DNA of 64,000 nt, taken from positions 152,606 to 216,605 of the forward strand of contig MKVK01000008.1 in assembly GCA_001898825.1 (NCBI GenBank), written 5' to 3'. The notes beneath the pieces are model-generated. The model saw only the letters and a program-made list of their open reading frames with translations, searched no databases and was not told where the DNA came from. The number at the start of each line of letters is the position of its first letter. The first letter of the stretch is position 1. This DNA comes from Magnetospirillum sp. 64-120 (GTDB lineage: Bacteria > Pseudomonadota > Alphaproteobacteria > Rhodospirillales > Magnetospirillaceae). Made by a program: the position numbers and the translations under genes. Positions 21,065 through 28,892 of the stretch are shown piece by piece.

Positions 21065-21246
21065 TAAACCCGCCCGAACTTGGCCCAGGCTTTTTCGTGG
21101 AACTGGCCGGCGACGACGTTGCAGATGGGCTCGATCAGGGCGATGACGCCGCCCAGGGCCAAGGAACCGGTCACCGCATAGGTGACCGCCACGGCGACGA
21201 CCAGATGCAAGCCCAACTGGCTGGCGATCTTCATCATCTTGATCAT
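21064..21246 (-). CDS. DUF2061 small membrane protein
   Basis: A 60-residue protein with two hydrophobic segments: LGLHLVVAVAVTYAVTG and LALGGVIALIEPICNVVAGQFHEKAW. The second, with the IEP...C.V.....HE.AW pattern, matches the DUF2061 family of small inner-membrane proteins of unknown role. The ribosome site is AGAGGTG upstream of ATG 21246. It is divergent from irr and convergent with pccA. Confidence 0.85.
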   Translation of the reverse strand: MIKMMKIASQLGLHLVVAVAVTYAVTGSLALGGVIALIEPICNVVAGQFHEKAWAKFGRV

Positions 21247-21357
21247 GGGACACCTCTGGGTTCGGTCAATTCACGGAACCGATCATAAGGGAGTGTTGCA
21301 AGTGACTGAAATCGATATTAATTAAAAAATAATCGTTTTAATCGATTATAGCCCATC

Positions 21358-21372
21358 TTGGAACTCTTCCAA
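21358..21372. promoter_or_regulatory. Irr-box-like palindrome upstream of irr
   Basis: TTGGAACTCTTCCAA is a perfect 6-3-6 dyad about 97 bases before the irr start. It fits the core of the rhizobial iron-control element (TTTRGAA, three bases, TTCYAAA) at 14 of 17 positions. It suggests Irr controls its own gene and perhaps the divergent DUF2061 gene. Just upstream, 21308-21347 is a very AT-rich tract with two ATCGAT half-repeats. Confidence 0.5.
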
Positions 21373-21468
21373 TCTGGGGTGGTTAACCTTGAATCATTCC
21401 ACTCTGCGGACGTACGATAACTAACCCAAAGAAGAAGGGTGTCCCCCAATAGTGGGAGGTTTCGATCC

Positions 21469-21888
21469 ATGCTTGTCCGCCATCAAGCAACAGAACAACA
21501 AGTGCTTCGCGAGGTCGGAATCCGTCCGACCGCCCCCCGTATGACCATCCTGCGCGCCATCCTGGATGGCGGCCATCGTCACCTGACGCCGGAATCCTTT
21601 CACCAGGAACTGGTCGACGCCGGCCATGGCCTGTCCTTGGCCACCGTCTACAACACCTTGAACCAGTTCGCCGAATCCGACCTGCTGCGCCGTGTCGGCT
21701 GCGGCGATCGCCATTTCTTTTGCACCAACACGCGGGAACATCACCATTTCTATGATCCCCGCACCGGCCGTATCGAGGACATCCCCGATCCCCAGCCGAT
21801 GATCATGAATCTGCCGCCAGCCCCGGACGGCATGATGATCGAGGCGGTCGAGGTCATCGTCAGGCTGCGGCGCCTGCCGCATAACTGA
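21469..21888 (+). CDS. irr: iron response regulator Irr (Fur superfamily)
   Basis: A 139-residue Fur-superfamily regulator from ATG 21469, with GGGAGG nine bases upstream. The winged helix holds RPTAPRMTILRAIL and LSLATVYNTLNQF. Residues 91-93 are the HHH of Irr's heme/metal site, in REHHHFYDPRTGRIEDIPDP; the Cys-pair zinc sites of Fur are missing. In alphaproteobacteria Irr acts at low iron to repress heme and iron-using genes and is destabilised by heme. The Irr-box-like site at 21358 implies autoregulation. A bidirectional terminator follows. Confidence 0.87.
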   Translation: MLVRHQATEQQVLREVGIRPTAPRMTILRAILDGGHRHLTPESFHQELVDAGHGLSLATVYNTLNQFAESDLLRRVGCGDRHFFCTNTREHHHFYDPRTGRIEDIPDPQPMIMNLPPAPDGMMIEAVEVIVRLRRLPHN

Positions 21889-21890
21889 AG

Positions 21891-21922
21891 AAAAGCCCGG
21901 CGACGACGTGCCGGGCTTTTTT
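21891..21922. terminator. bidirectional terminator between irr and the pentaheme cytochrome
   Basis: AAAAGCCCGG (21891-21900), ten-base loop, CCGGGCTTTTTT (21911-21922). It serves irr on the plus strand and the convergent cytochrome gene, whose stop codon is at 21922, on the minus strand. Confidence 0.88.
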
Positions 21923-23040
21923 CATGGCGTCGTATCCTTGGCGTGACTTTGCTGATAGGCCAGCAACAGGGCGGCCTCGTCGTCGGTCAAGGGGGTCAGG
22001 CGCTTCATGGTGTTCATGTGCCCCAACCAGTCGTTGGCCGTATAGGCGCCGGCCGGCTTGCGGGCATGGCACAAGGTGCAGTTGTCGTCGGCCATGCGCT
22101 CGGCGACCGCCCACAGGCTTTGGGAATCAGCGGTCAGGGCGGTTCGCGCGACCCAGGCGTCCAGTCTGGCTTCGGTCCATGTCTGGCCGGTGTCGGCGTC
22201 TTCCACCGCCTTGCCGTCCATCACCCGGATGCGGGCGGTCTGGGTCAGGCTGGCCAAGGCCATGCGCTTGCCCTGGCGGGCATAAAGCCGGGCGTCGTCC
22301 CCGTCACGGCGCCAGCCGGTCAGGGCGACCTGGGCCTGGTCGCCGGCGATGGCCAGGACGCGCACCGTCATGCCGGCGGCCAGCTCGCCTTCCGGTTCGG
22401 CCTGCGGGTCCGATCGCAACGGCAGGGGCCTCAGGCTTCGGACGGTGACACCCAACTGGGGTGGGCTGTGCTGGGCCTGTTGGGTCAGCTCCGCCATCAT
22501 CGCCCGGTGGCCGGCATTGATGTCGGGCATCTTGTGGGCCACCGCCTTGTGGCAGTCGATGCAGGTCTGGGTGGCGGATTTGGCGGCGTCGCGCATGGCC
22601 CGCGCGGCCCGGATGGATTGCTTGTGGAAGGCCATGGCGTCGAAGGAATGGCAGTTGCGGCATTCCCGCGAATCGCTGGCCCGCAGGCGCTCCCATTCGC
22701 GCTTGGCCAGTTGATGGCGTTTGGCCTGGAATTTCTCGGGGCTGTCGATGGAGCCCTTGGCCCAGTGGAACAGCTCGCCGCTGGCTTGGATCTTGCGGAC
22801 CAGCATGTGGCCCCAGTCGCGGGGCACATGGCAGTCGGGGCAGGTGGCGCGCACCCCGGACGGGTTCTGGAAATGGGCTGATTGCTGGTATTCCACGTAA
22901 ACGTTGTCGCGCATCTCGTGGCACGAGATGCAGAAGTCCATGCGGTTGGTGGCGTGCAGAACAGTGTTGAACCCGCCCCAACCGATGATGCCGGCCACCA
23001 TGCCCAGGATGACCGCCGCGATGATCTTTTTTCCCGGCAT
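21922..23040 (-). CDS. pentaheme c-type cytochrome, NapC/NirT-TorC family
   Basis: A 372-residue protein with an N-terminal membrane anchor (residues 5-28) and no cleavage site. CxxCH heme sites are at 37-41, 67-71, 127-131 and 160-164 (the tetraheme NapC/NirT module that oxidises quinol) and 321-325 in a separate C-terminal domain, as in TorC. TorC-type proteins pass electrons from menaquinol or ubiquinol to a periplasmic reductase such as TorA; no such reductase is here. The upstream neighbour is a diheme peroxidase, so it may deliver quinol electrons to that. Heme axial assignments are not attempted. Confidence 0.88.
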   Translation of the reverse strand: MPGKKIIAAVILGMVAGIIGWGGFNTVLHATNRMDFCISCHEMRDNVYVEYQQSAHFQNPSGVRATCPDCHVPRDWGHMLVRKIQASGELFHWAKGSIDSPEKFQAKRHQLAKREWERLRASDSRECRNCHSFDAMAFHKQSIRAARAMRDAAKSATQTCIDCHKAVAHKMPDINAGHRAMMAELTQQAQHSPPQLGVTVRSLRPLPLRSDPQAEPEGELAAGMTVRVLAIAGDQAQVALTGWRRDGDDARLYARQGKRMALASLTQTARIRVMDGKAVEDADTGQTWTEARLDAWVARTALTADSQSLWAVAERMADDNCTLCHARKPAGAYTANDWLGHMNTMKRLTPLTDDEAALLLAYQQSHAKDTTP

Positions 23041-23053
23041 GGATTCCTCTGCG

Positions 23054-23088
23054 AAAAAAGGGGCCGGACGACCAAGCCGTCCGGCCCC
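23054..23088 (-). terminator. terminator between peroxidase and cytochrome genes
   Basis: Read on the minus strand: stem GGGGCCGGACG / CGTCCGGCCCC (23088-23060) then six T (23059-23054). It ends the peroxidase transcript but sits only 13 bases before the start codon of the pentaheme gene at 23040, an attenuator-like position; any read-through would allow coexpression. Confidence 0.85.
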
Positions 23089-23106
23089 ACTGTCACGCGC
23101 CCCGGA

Positions 23107-24096
23107 TTACTTGTTGAAGGGCGTCGGCTTGGGGGTGCTGTCGTTGGACGGCGGCAGGATCGGCAGCTTGAAGTCGGGCTGGTCGCCGGTCAGCGACTTC
23201 AGGAAGGCGACGATCTTGGCGTTTTCTTCCTTGGTGAAGCTTTTGCCCAGCTGGATGCGGCCCATGGTGTCCACCGCCTGGGTCAGGCTGGTGGCGGCGC
23301 CGTCGTGGAAGTAGGGATAGGTCAGCTCGACGTTGCGCAGCGTCGGCACCTTGAAGAAGAAGCGGTCGGCTTCGTCCTTGGTCACCGCGACGCGGCCTTC
23401 GGCGGCGCTGGTGGTCTTGTAGGGTTCGACCACGCCCATCTTCTGGAAGGTGTTGCCACCGGCGGCGGCGCCGTTGTGGCAGGCGGTGCAGCCGGAATCC
23501 TTGAATAATTCGTAGCCGGCCAATTCGTCGGAGGTCAGAGCCTTCTTGTCGCCCTTCAGCCACTTGTCGAAGCGGGAATTGGGGGTGACCAGGGTTTCCT
23601 CGAAGGCGGCGATGGCCTTGGTGACGCCGTCGACGGTGATCTTGTCGGACTTGAACACCGCCTTGTATTCGGCGACGTAAGCCGGGATCGACTGCAGCAC
23701 CGACAGGGCCAGGGTGTGGGTGGACGCCATTTCACCGGGATTGGCGATGGGGCCGCCGGCCTGGTCCTGCAGGGTGAGCGCCCGACCGTCCCAGAATTGC
23801 GCCAGGTTCAGGGCCGAGTTCAGAACGGTCGGGGAATTGATCGGACCTTCCTGCCAATGGTCGCCGATCGAGGTCTTCAGGTTGTCGGTGCCGCCCATGG
23901 ACAGGTTGTGGCACGAATTGCACGAAATGAAGCCCGACTTGGACAGGCGCGGATCGAAGTACAGCTTCTTGCCCAGTTCGACCATGGCGGGGTTGGCGGC
24001 CTTGGCCGGTTGGATCGGCTGGATGGGTTCGTCGGCGGCGGCGAAGGCGGCGGAAGCCGCAACCGTGAAGGCGGCGGCAAGGATGAGAGAGCGCAT
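23107..24096 (-). CDS. diheme cytochrome c peroxidase
   Basis: A 329-residue protein with a Sec signal peptide (residues 1-20) and two heme c sites: CNSCH 59-63 and CTACH 203-207, the CcpA/MauG spacing. ELGKKLYFDPRLS, PTVLNSALN and FWDGRA are typical of bacterial di-heme peroxidases, which reduce periplasmic hydrogen peroxide using electrons from soluble cytochrome or cupredoxin. The downstream pentaheme cytochrome is a likely upstream electron source. An Irr-box-like sequence lies 138 bases before the start. MauG-like tryptophan chemistry is unlikely given length and motifs. Confidence 0.92.
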   Translation of the reverse strand: MRSLILAAAFTVAASAAFAAADEPIQPIQPAKAANPAMVELGKKLYFDPRLSKSGFISCNSCHNLSMGGTDNLKTSIGDHWQEGPINSPTVLNSALNLAQFWDGRALTLQDQAGGPIANPGEMASTHTLALSVLQSIPAYVAEYKAVFKSDKITVDGVTKAIAAFEETLVTPNSRFDKWLKGDKKALTSDELAGYELFKDSGCTACHNGAAAGGNTFQKMGVVEPYKTTSAAEGRVAVTKDEADRFFFKVPTLRNVELTYPYFHDGAATSLTQAVDTMGRIQLGKSFTKEENAKIVAFLKSLTGDQPDFKLPILPPSNDSTPKPTPFNK

Positions 24097-24233
24097 GGGA
24101 TCAATTCCCCCTAAAGGACTTGCGATTGCAACGACCCGATCATGCGCTTGCTGAATTATCCTTCACAAATGCAGCGATTCTAAAAACTTATCAAAAAACA
24201 AAGGGATTACAGGCATTTCAGCACTTTAATCAA

Positions 24234-24250
24234 TTTAGAATAATGCTAAG
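24234..24250. promoter_or_regulatory. Irr-box-like palindrome upstream of the diheme peroxidase
   Basis: TTTAGAATAATGCTAAG matches the Irr-box TTTAGAAYNRTTCTAAA at 15 of 17 positions. It lies in the 154-base AT-rich gap between rarA and the peroxidase (both minus), 138 bases upstream of the peroxidase start. A further half-like ATTCTAAAAA is near 24177. Heme proteins are classical Irr targets, so the position is sensible; the match is by eye. Confidence 0.5.
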
Positions 24251-25543
24251 TCAGTCGGGATTGCGCTTTGCCCGCAAGCGGTCCCAGTAATCCAGACGCT
24301 TTCTGATCTCGCGTTCGAAGCCACGTTCGGGCGGGTCGTAGAAACGTCGGCGGTTCATGCCGTCAGGAAAGTAATTCTGCCCGGAAAAGCCCTCAGGGGT
24401 GTCGTGGTCGTACTGATAGCCAGCGTTGTAACCCAGGTCCTTCATCATCTTGGTGGGCGCGTTCAGGATATGCATGGGCGGCATCAGGCTGCCGGTTTCC
24501 TTGGCCGATTTGCGCGCCGCCTTATAGGCGACGTAAGCCGCGTTGGATTTGGGCGCGGTGCCCAGATAGACCACCAGCTGGGCCAGGGCCAGTTCGCCTT
24601 CCGGGCTGCCCAGGCGTTCGAAGATGTCCCAGGCGGCCAAGGCCTGGACAGCGGCGTTGGGGTCGGCCAGGCCGATGTCTTCCACCGCGAAACGGGTCAG
24701 GCGGCGGCAGATATAGGCCGGGTCCTCGCCGCCTTCCAGCATGCGGGCCATCCAATAAAGGGCGGCGTCGGTGTCGGAACCGCGCAAGGATTTGTGCAGC
24801 GCGCTGATCAGGTTGTAATGGCCCTCGCGGTCCTTGTCGTAAGCCGGCGCGCGTTGCTGCACCACCTTGGCCAAGCCAGCGGCGTCGAGCGCCGGCTCGG
24901 ACGGCAGGATGGACAGCGCTTCCACCAGGTTCAGGAAATAGCGGCCATCGCCGTCGGCCATGGCTTTCAGTGCGGCGCGGGATTCGTCGTTCAGCGGCAG
25001 TTTGCGGCCGAGTTCGGCTTGGGCGCGCTCGATCAGAATGTCCAGGGCGGCGTCGTCCAGGCGCTTCAACACCAGCACCTGACAACGCGACAACAGCGCC
25101 CCGTTCAGTTCGAAACTGGGGTTTTCAGTGGTGGCGCCCACCAGCACCACGGTGCCGTTTTCCACATAAGGCAGAAAGCCGTCCTGTTGGGCGCGGTTGA
25201 AACGGTGGATTTCGTCCACGAACAACAACGTGCCGCGCCCGGCTTCCTTGCGCTTGGCGGCGGCGTCGAACACCTTGCGCAGGTCGGCGACGCCGGAAAA
25301 CACCGCGCTTAAGGGTTCGAAATGCAGGTCGGTGCCTTCCGCCAGCAGCCGGGCGATGGTGGTTTTGCCGCAGCCCGGCGGCCCCCACAGGATGACGCTG
25401 GACAGCCGTCCCGCTGCCAGCATGCGCCCCAGCGAACCATCGGGGCCGATCAGATGATCTTGGCCCACCACCTGATTCAACCGGTTCGGCCGCAGCCTTT
25501 CGGCAAGCGGCCGGTCCTGGGGGCGTTCGAACAAAGTGTTCAC
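24251..25543 (-). CDS. rarA: replication-associated recombination protein RarA/MgsA
   Basis: A 430-residue AAA+ ATPase of the clamp-loader type. Walker A is GPPGCGKTTIAR, Walker B is LFVDEIHRFNRAQQD, sensor regions include GATTENPSFELN and the C-terminal tetramerisation domain contains APTKMMKDLGYNAGYQYDHD. RarA acts at stalled replication forks. The start overlaps the stop of the DegP-type gene (bases 25540-25543), so they are translationally coupled. Length and domain order are standard. Confidence 0.95.
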   Translation of the reverse strand: MNTLFERPQDRPLAERLRPNRLNQVVGQDHLIGPDGSLGRMLAAGRLSSVILWGPPGCGKTTIARLLAEGTDLHFEPLSAVFSGVADLRKVFDAAAKRKEAGRGTLLFVDEIHRFNRAQQDGFLPYVENGTVVLVGATTENPSFELNGALLSRCQVLVLKRLDDAALDILIERAQAELGRKLPLNDESRAALKAMADGDGRYFLNLVEALSILPSEPALDAAGLAKVVQQRAPAYDKDREGHYNLISALHKSLRGSDTDAALYWMARMLEGGEDPAYICRRLTRFAVEDIGLADPNAAVQALAAWDIFERLGSPEGELALAQLVVYLGTAPKSNAAYVAYKAARKSAKETGSLMPPMHILNAPTKMMKDLGYNAGYQYDHDTPEGFSGQNYFPDGMNRRRFYDPPERGFEREIRKRLDYWDRLRAKRNPD

Positions 25544-26940
25544 CCGCCCACCTGCAGGTTCAGGGTTTCGCCCTCGCGCTGCACGGTCAGCAGCCAGGAT
25601 TCGGCGGTGCGCGACAACACCCGGCGGGCGTCGGCGACGCTGGCGATGGGCTGGTTGTTCACCCGCAGGATGATGTCGCCGGGCTCGATGCGCAGGCGGT
25701 GGGCGATGGAGCCGCGCTTGATCTTCAGCACCACCACGCCGCTGGCACTGGTTTCCAGCCCCAGTTCTTCGGCCAAAGCCGGGTTCAGGTTGGCGATCAC
25801 CGAGCCGGTGAAGGGGTTGGCGCCGCCCACTTCGGTGACCTCGCGCGGCGGGCTTTCCGGCGGAGCGATCAGCTTGACCACCACCCCCCTTTGCACGCCG
25901 TCGTGCAACACGGTCAGCCGGGCGTCGGCCCCCGGCCCCAAGGTGGCCAGACGGAAGCGCATGGCTTCGGGGTCATCCACCTCGCGGTCGTTGACCGCCA
26001 GCACCACGTCGCCGACCCGCAGGCCGGCACGGGCGGCGGGGCTGTCCTTGTGCACGTCGTTGATCAGGATGCCGACCGGACGGGACAGGTTCAGGGCCTG
26101 GGCCAGTTCGCTGGTCACCGCTTGCCCGGCGGCCCCCAGCCAGGGGCGCACCACCTTGCCGGTTTCCTTGATGCTGGCGATCACCGTGCGCACCAGCGAG
26201 GTGGGGATGGCGAAGCCGATGCCGTTGGATCCGCCGCCCTTGGAATAGATGGCGGAATTGATGCCGATCAGCTGGCCTTCCATGTTGACCAGGGCGCCGC
26301 CGGAATTGCCGGGATTGATGGCGGCGTCGGTTTGGATGAAGGACCGATAGTCGGTGATGCCGATATTGGTCCGCGCCAGGGCGGACACGATGCCGCTGGT
26401 CACCGTCTGGCCGACGCCGAAGGGATTGCCGATGGCGATGACCAGATCGCCCACTTCCAGGGCGTCGGAATCACCCAATGGCAGAACCGGCAGCGCTTCA
26501 CGCCCCGGATCGATCTTGAGGACCGCCAGGTCGCTGCGTTCGTCGGAACCGACGATCTTGGCCTCGAACTCGCGACGGTCGTTCAGCACCACGGTGACCT
26601 CGTCGGCAGCCTTGATGACGTGGTGGTTGGTGATCACCGTGCCGTCCTTGGTGACGATGACCCCGGACCCCAGGCTGTTCTGAACCCGTTCCTGGGTCAT
26701 GCCCTGGGGCAGCTGGTCACCGAAAAAGCGGCGGAAGAATGGATCGTTCAGCAGCGGCGAGGCGGCGGTACGCACTACCCGCTTGGTGTAGATGTTGACC
26801 ACGGCGGGGGCTGTCTGCTTCACCACCGGGGAAAAGGATTGCTGGATCTGCGCCCGCGAGCTGGGCACCGATTGAGCCCAGGCGGGGGCAGCAAGAACGG
26901 CGGCAAAGGCGACGGCGGCGGTCAGGCGTAAGAGCGTCAT
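25540..26940 (-). CDS. Do-type periplasmic serine protease (DegP/DegQ)
   Basis: From ATG 26940 the protein has 466 residues with a Sec signal (MTLLRLTAAVAFAAVLAAPAWA); the longer frame begins in the promoter. The trypsin-like domain has the triad His in TNHHVIK, Asp in SDLAVLKID and Ser in NPGNSGGAL. Two PDZ domains follow (about 255-345 and 370-460). Do proteases degrade or chaperone misfolded envelope proteins as cage-like oligomers. It is the first gene of a pair with rarA. DegP and DegQ cannot be told apart here. Confidence 0.93.
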   Translation of the reverse strand: MTLLRLTAAVAFAAVLAAPAWAQSVPSSRAQIQQSFSPVVKQTAPAVVNIYTKRVVRTAASPLLNDPFFRRFFGDQLPQGMTQERVQNSLGSGVIVTKDGTVITNHHVIKAADEVTVVLNDRREFEAKIVGSDERSDLAVLKIDPGREALPVLPLGDSDALEVGDLVIAIGNPFGVGQTVTSGIVSALARTNIGITDYRSFIQTDAAINPGNSGGALVNMEGQLIGINSAIYSKGGGSNGIGFAIPTSLVRTVIASIKETGKVVRPWLGAAGQAVTSELAQALNLSRPVGILINDVHKDSPAARAGLRVGDVVLAVNDREVDDPEAMRFRLATLGPGADARLTVLHDGVQRGVVVKLIAPPESPPREVTEVGGANPFTGSVIANLNPALAEELGLETSASGVVVLKIKRGSIAHRLRIEPGDIILRVNNQPIASVADARRVLSRTAESWLLTVQREGETLNLQVGG

Positions 26941-26996
26941 GGGGAATCCCGGCTGAAAAGCGAACCCCCTATAGTATGGGGGGTTTTCCCAGCGGA

Positions 26997-27359
26997 TCAA
27001 TCAAGCCGCGTCAGCAAAGCGTGCGGGGCGTCGTGGTTGGGGGTGCCGGCGGCGTTTCGGATCAGGGTGACGCCCAGTTCCAGCCAGGCCTGATCGGCCC
27101 GTCCCTCCTTGATGCCCAGGCACAGGCGTTGGGCGATGGCGCCGACCAGGGGGTAGCCGAAAGTCCCGGCCTGCCCCTTGATGTCGTGCAGGATGGTGTA
27201 AAGCCGGTCGATGTCAGCGGGGGCGGCCAGACAGGCGTCGGCCTGGGTCAGGTCGGCTTCCAGCCGGTGGGGATATTCGGCGGCCAGATTGTGCAAAGCA
27301 GCTTCGGCCCGGGCCAGGGCGACAGGATCCAGAAACGAGTCCTCGTCGCCTTCGATCAT
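26997..27359 (-). CDS. Hpt-domain phosphotransfer protein
   Basis: A 120-residue protein that is almost entirely one Hpt four-helix domain. The phosphorylatable histidine is H58 in LHDIKGQAGTFGYP, with the HxxKG spacing of histidine phosphotransferases. Start ATG 27359 overlaps the receiver gene stop by 4 bases (ATGA), so the two are made together. Hpt proteins relay phosphate between receivers; the linked receiver lacks its acceptor Asp, so a partner elsewhere is implied. The start frame choice is supported by the overlap and by the domain beginning shortly after. Confidence 0.87.
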   Translation of the reverse strand: MIEGDEDSFLDPVALARAEAALHNLAAEYPHRLEADLTQADACLAAPADIDRLYTILHDIKGQAGTFGYPLVGAIAQRLCLGIKEGRADQAWLELGVTLIRNAAGTPNHDAPHALLTRLD

Positions 27360-27778
27360 TCCGCCGCCGAGCGTGACTGGCTTTGTTGGCGTTCCGGCGG
27401 CACCAGCAGGGCGCCGGCGCGCTGCATCAGTTCGATGGCCGAGATGGGTTTGCCCACCACGTCGTCGACGCCGGCTTCCCAGGCCATTTCCAGCACCGCG
27501 TGATGGGTGCTGGCAGAAATGCCCAGGACCGGAATGGCCTTGTTGCCGAATTCGGCGCGGCGCAGGCGGTGGACGAACAACAGGGCTTCGGTGGCATCGC
27601 TGCCCAGGCCCAGGATGATCAGGTCGGGCTGGTGCTTGATGGTTTGGGCGACGGCTTGGCCGACGTCGCGGGCTTCGGCGCACGCGCGGATACCCAGGGC
27701 CGCCATCAGGGTCGCCACCAGACGGCGGATGTGGCCGCTGGAATCGACGATCAGGATATTGGTGCTTTTGGCTTCCAC
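27356..27778 (-). CDS. degenerate response-regulator receiver domain (pseudo-receiver)
   Basis: A 140-residue single receiver domain. N-terminus TNILIVDSSGHIRRLVATLM fits strand 1, but the second acidic residue is Ser13. The phosphoacceptor position is G57 in DLIILGLGS, where an Asp would normally be. The downstream ISAS and the GK110PIS lysine remain. It should not be phosphorylated in the normal way, so it is likely a phosphorylation-independent adaptor. It is cotranscribed with the Hpt gene. No output domain is attached. Confidence 0.83.
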   Translation of the reverse strand: MEAKSTNILIVDSSGHIRRLVATLMAALGIRACAEARDVGQAVAQTIKHQPDLIILGLGSDATEALLFVHRLRRAEFGNKAIPVLGISASTHHAVLEMAWEAGVDDVVGKPISAIELMQRAGALLVPPERQQSQSRSAAE

Positions 27779-27937
27779 CGAATGACATCCCGATCATGGT
27801 TATTTATACATCTGATAATAAAGATACAGCCCTTACCCGATGTGCGCAACACACTTGCGCCGGATCAAGCGTCAGTCATAAAGCCATTGTATCCGTGTTA
27901 TTCTTGGCCTGCGGCAAAACCCAAGCGGAGTACTTGA

Positions 27938-28465
27938 ATGTTCAAGAAAATCATGTCGGTGGGGGCGGCGATGATGGCGGCCTTGACCGCGGCATGCGAG
28001 GATGGGCCTTCGACGGTTCCGGGCGGCTGGCGCAGCGCGGCGCTGTGGAGCACCATGGTTCACGCCAGCGCCAATGGGCCGCTTTGGGTCGAGATTCACG
28101 GCCGCCCCTTCGCCGATGCCGACGGGGAATGGGGCGACAAGGTGGCGGCGGCCATGACCAATCAATTGGTGGGCCGCCAACTGGTGATGACCGCGCACCG
28201 TGATCAGGCGGCCAGGCCGGAATTCAAGGTGGTGCTGGCCTTCAATCCGCCGGCCAACACCGATCCGCGGGATTTGTGCGGCGGTCCGGTCGCCACCGCC
28301 GCCCAGCCCGGCGAAAAAATCACCGTGCTGGCGGCGTTCTGCGACAAGAACGGCATGCTGGGTTCGGTCCAGGGCTGGGTGGCCAAGGTTCAGGGGCTTG
28401 ACGATCCCCGTTTCACCCGCTTGCTGGGGCAAGTGGTTCGCGACCTGTTCGGGACGGCCGGATGA
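27938..28465 (+). CDS. lipoprotein of unknown function
   Basis: A 175-residue protein with a type II signal: MFKKIMSVGAAMMAALTAACE, lipobox LTAAC, lipidated Cys20. The mature part has an alternating pattern with EIHGRPFADADGEW and two further Cys. I do not recognise the family. It is monocistronic, divergent from the receiver gene across a 160-base gap, with AGCGGAG upstream of ATG 27938. Cysteine at residue 2 after the lipobox is followed by Glu-Asp, and the lack of Asp at +2 fits outer-membrane sorting. Confidence 0.72.
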   Translation: MFKKIMSVGAAMMAALTAACEDGPSTVPGGWRSAALWSTMVHASANGPLWVEIHGRPFADADGEWGDKVAAAMTNQLVGRQLVMTAHRDQAARPEFKVVLAFNPPANTDPRDLCGGPVATAAQPGEKITVLAAFCDKNGMLGSVQGWVAKVQGLDDPRFTRLLGQVVRDLFGTAG

Positions 28466-28508
28466 CACGGCTTTGTCTTTTTCGCACCAGGACAAGCCGT
28501 GTATGCGC

Positions 28509-28540
28509 GGCCTGTTTTGATTGAAATCAAAAAACAGGCC
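28509..28540. repeat. inverted repeat between lipoprotein and TusA-like gene
   Basis: GGCCTGTTTTGATT (28509-28522) pairs with AATC..AAAACAGGCC (to 28540) with a two-base bulge. It lies between convergent genes and probably terminates one or both, although no long T-run follows on either strand. Confidence 0.5.
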
Positions 28541-28544
28541 AAGC

Positions 28545-28793
28545 TTATTTCTTGCGAACCACCAAGCGATGGACGCCCGTATCGGATTCGCCCTCTTCAC
28601 GGTTCATGGAAAGGATTTCATGGCCTAATTCCGTCAGGGAACGCGGAACATTGTTCAAAGGTTCGGAACCTTTCAATCGAATTTCCGCGACCTTACCGGG
28701 CAACATTTTCTCGATCAGCAATTTAGCCCGGACGAAAGTCATGGGGCAGACGTCGCTGGTTATGTCAAGCTGATGGTCTATTTGTTCAGTCAT
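28545..28793 (-). CDS. TusA-family sulfur carrier protein
   Basis: An 82-residue protein of the TusA/SirA/YedF fold. The signature reads DVCPMTFVRAKLLIEKM, with Cys16-Pro17 in place but the second Pro of CPxP replaced (CPMT), as in a known subgroup. TusA proteins carry persulfide sulfur on the Cys for tRNA thiolation, molybdopterin or sulfur metabolism. No sulfur-transfer genes are adjacent, so the pathway is unknown. Divergent from mucR. Confidence 0.83.
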   Translation of the reverse strand: MTEQIDHQLDITSDVCPMTFVRAKLLIEKMLPGKVAEIRLKGSEPLNNVPRSLTELGHEILSMNREEGESDTGVHRLVVRKK

Positions 28794-28892
28794 GCGTTTT
28801 TCGCCACTTGGGTTCTTGCTAATGGATATTGCTGTATAAAGAAGAAGGAACTATATAGGCCACATTGATCTTAACCGGAGGCCTGCTCTTAA

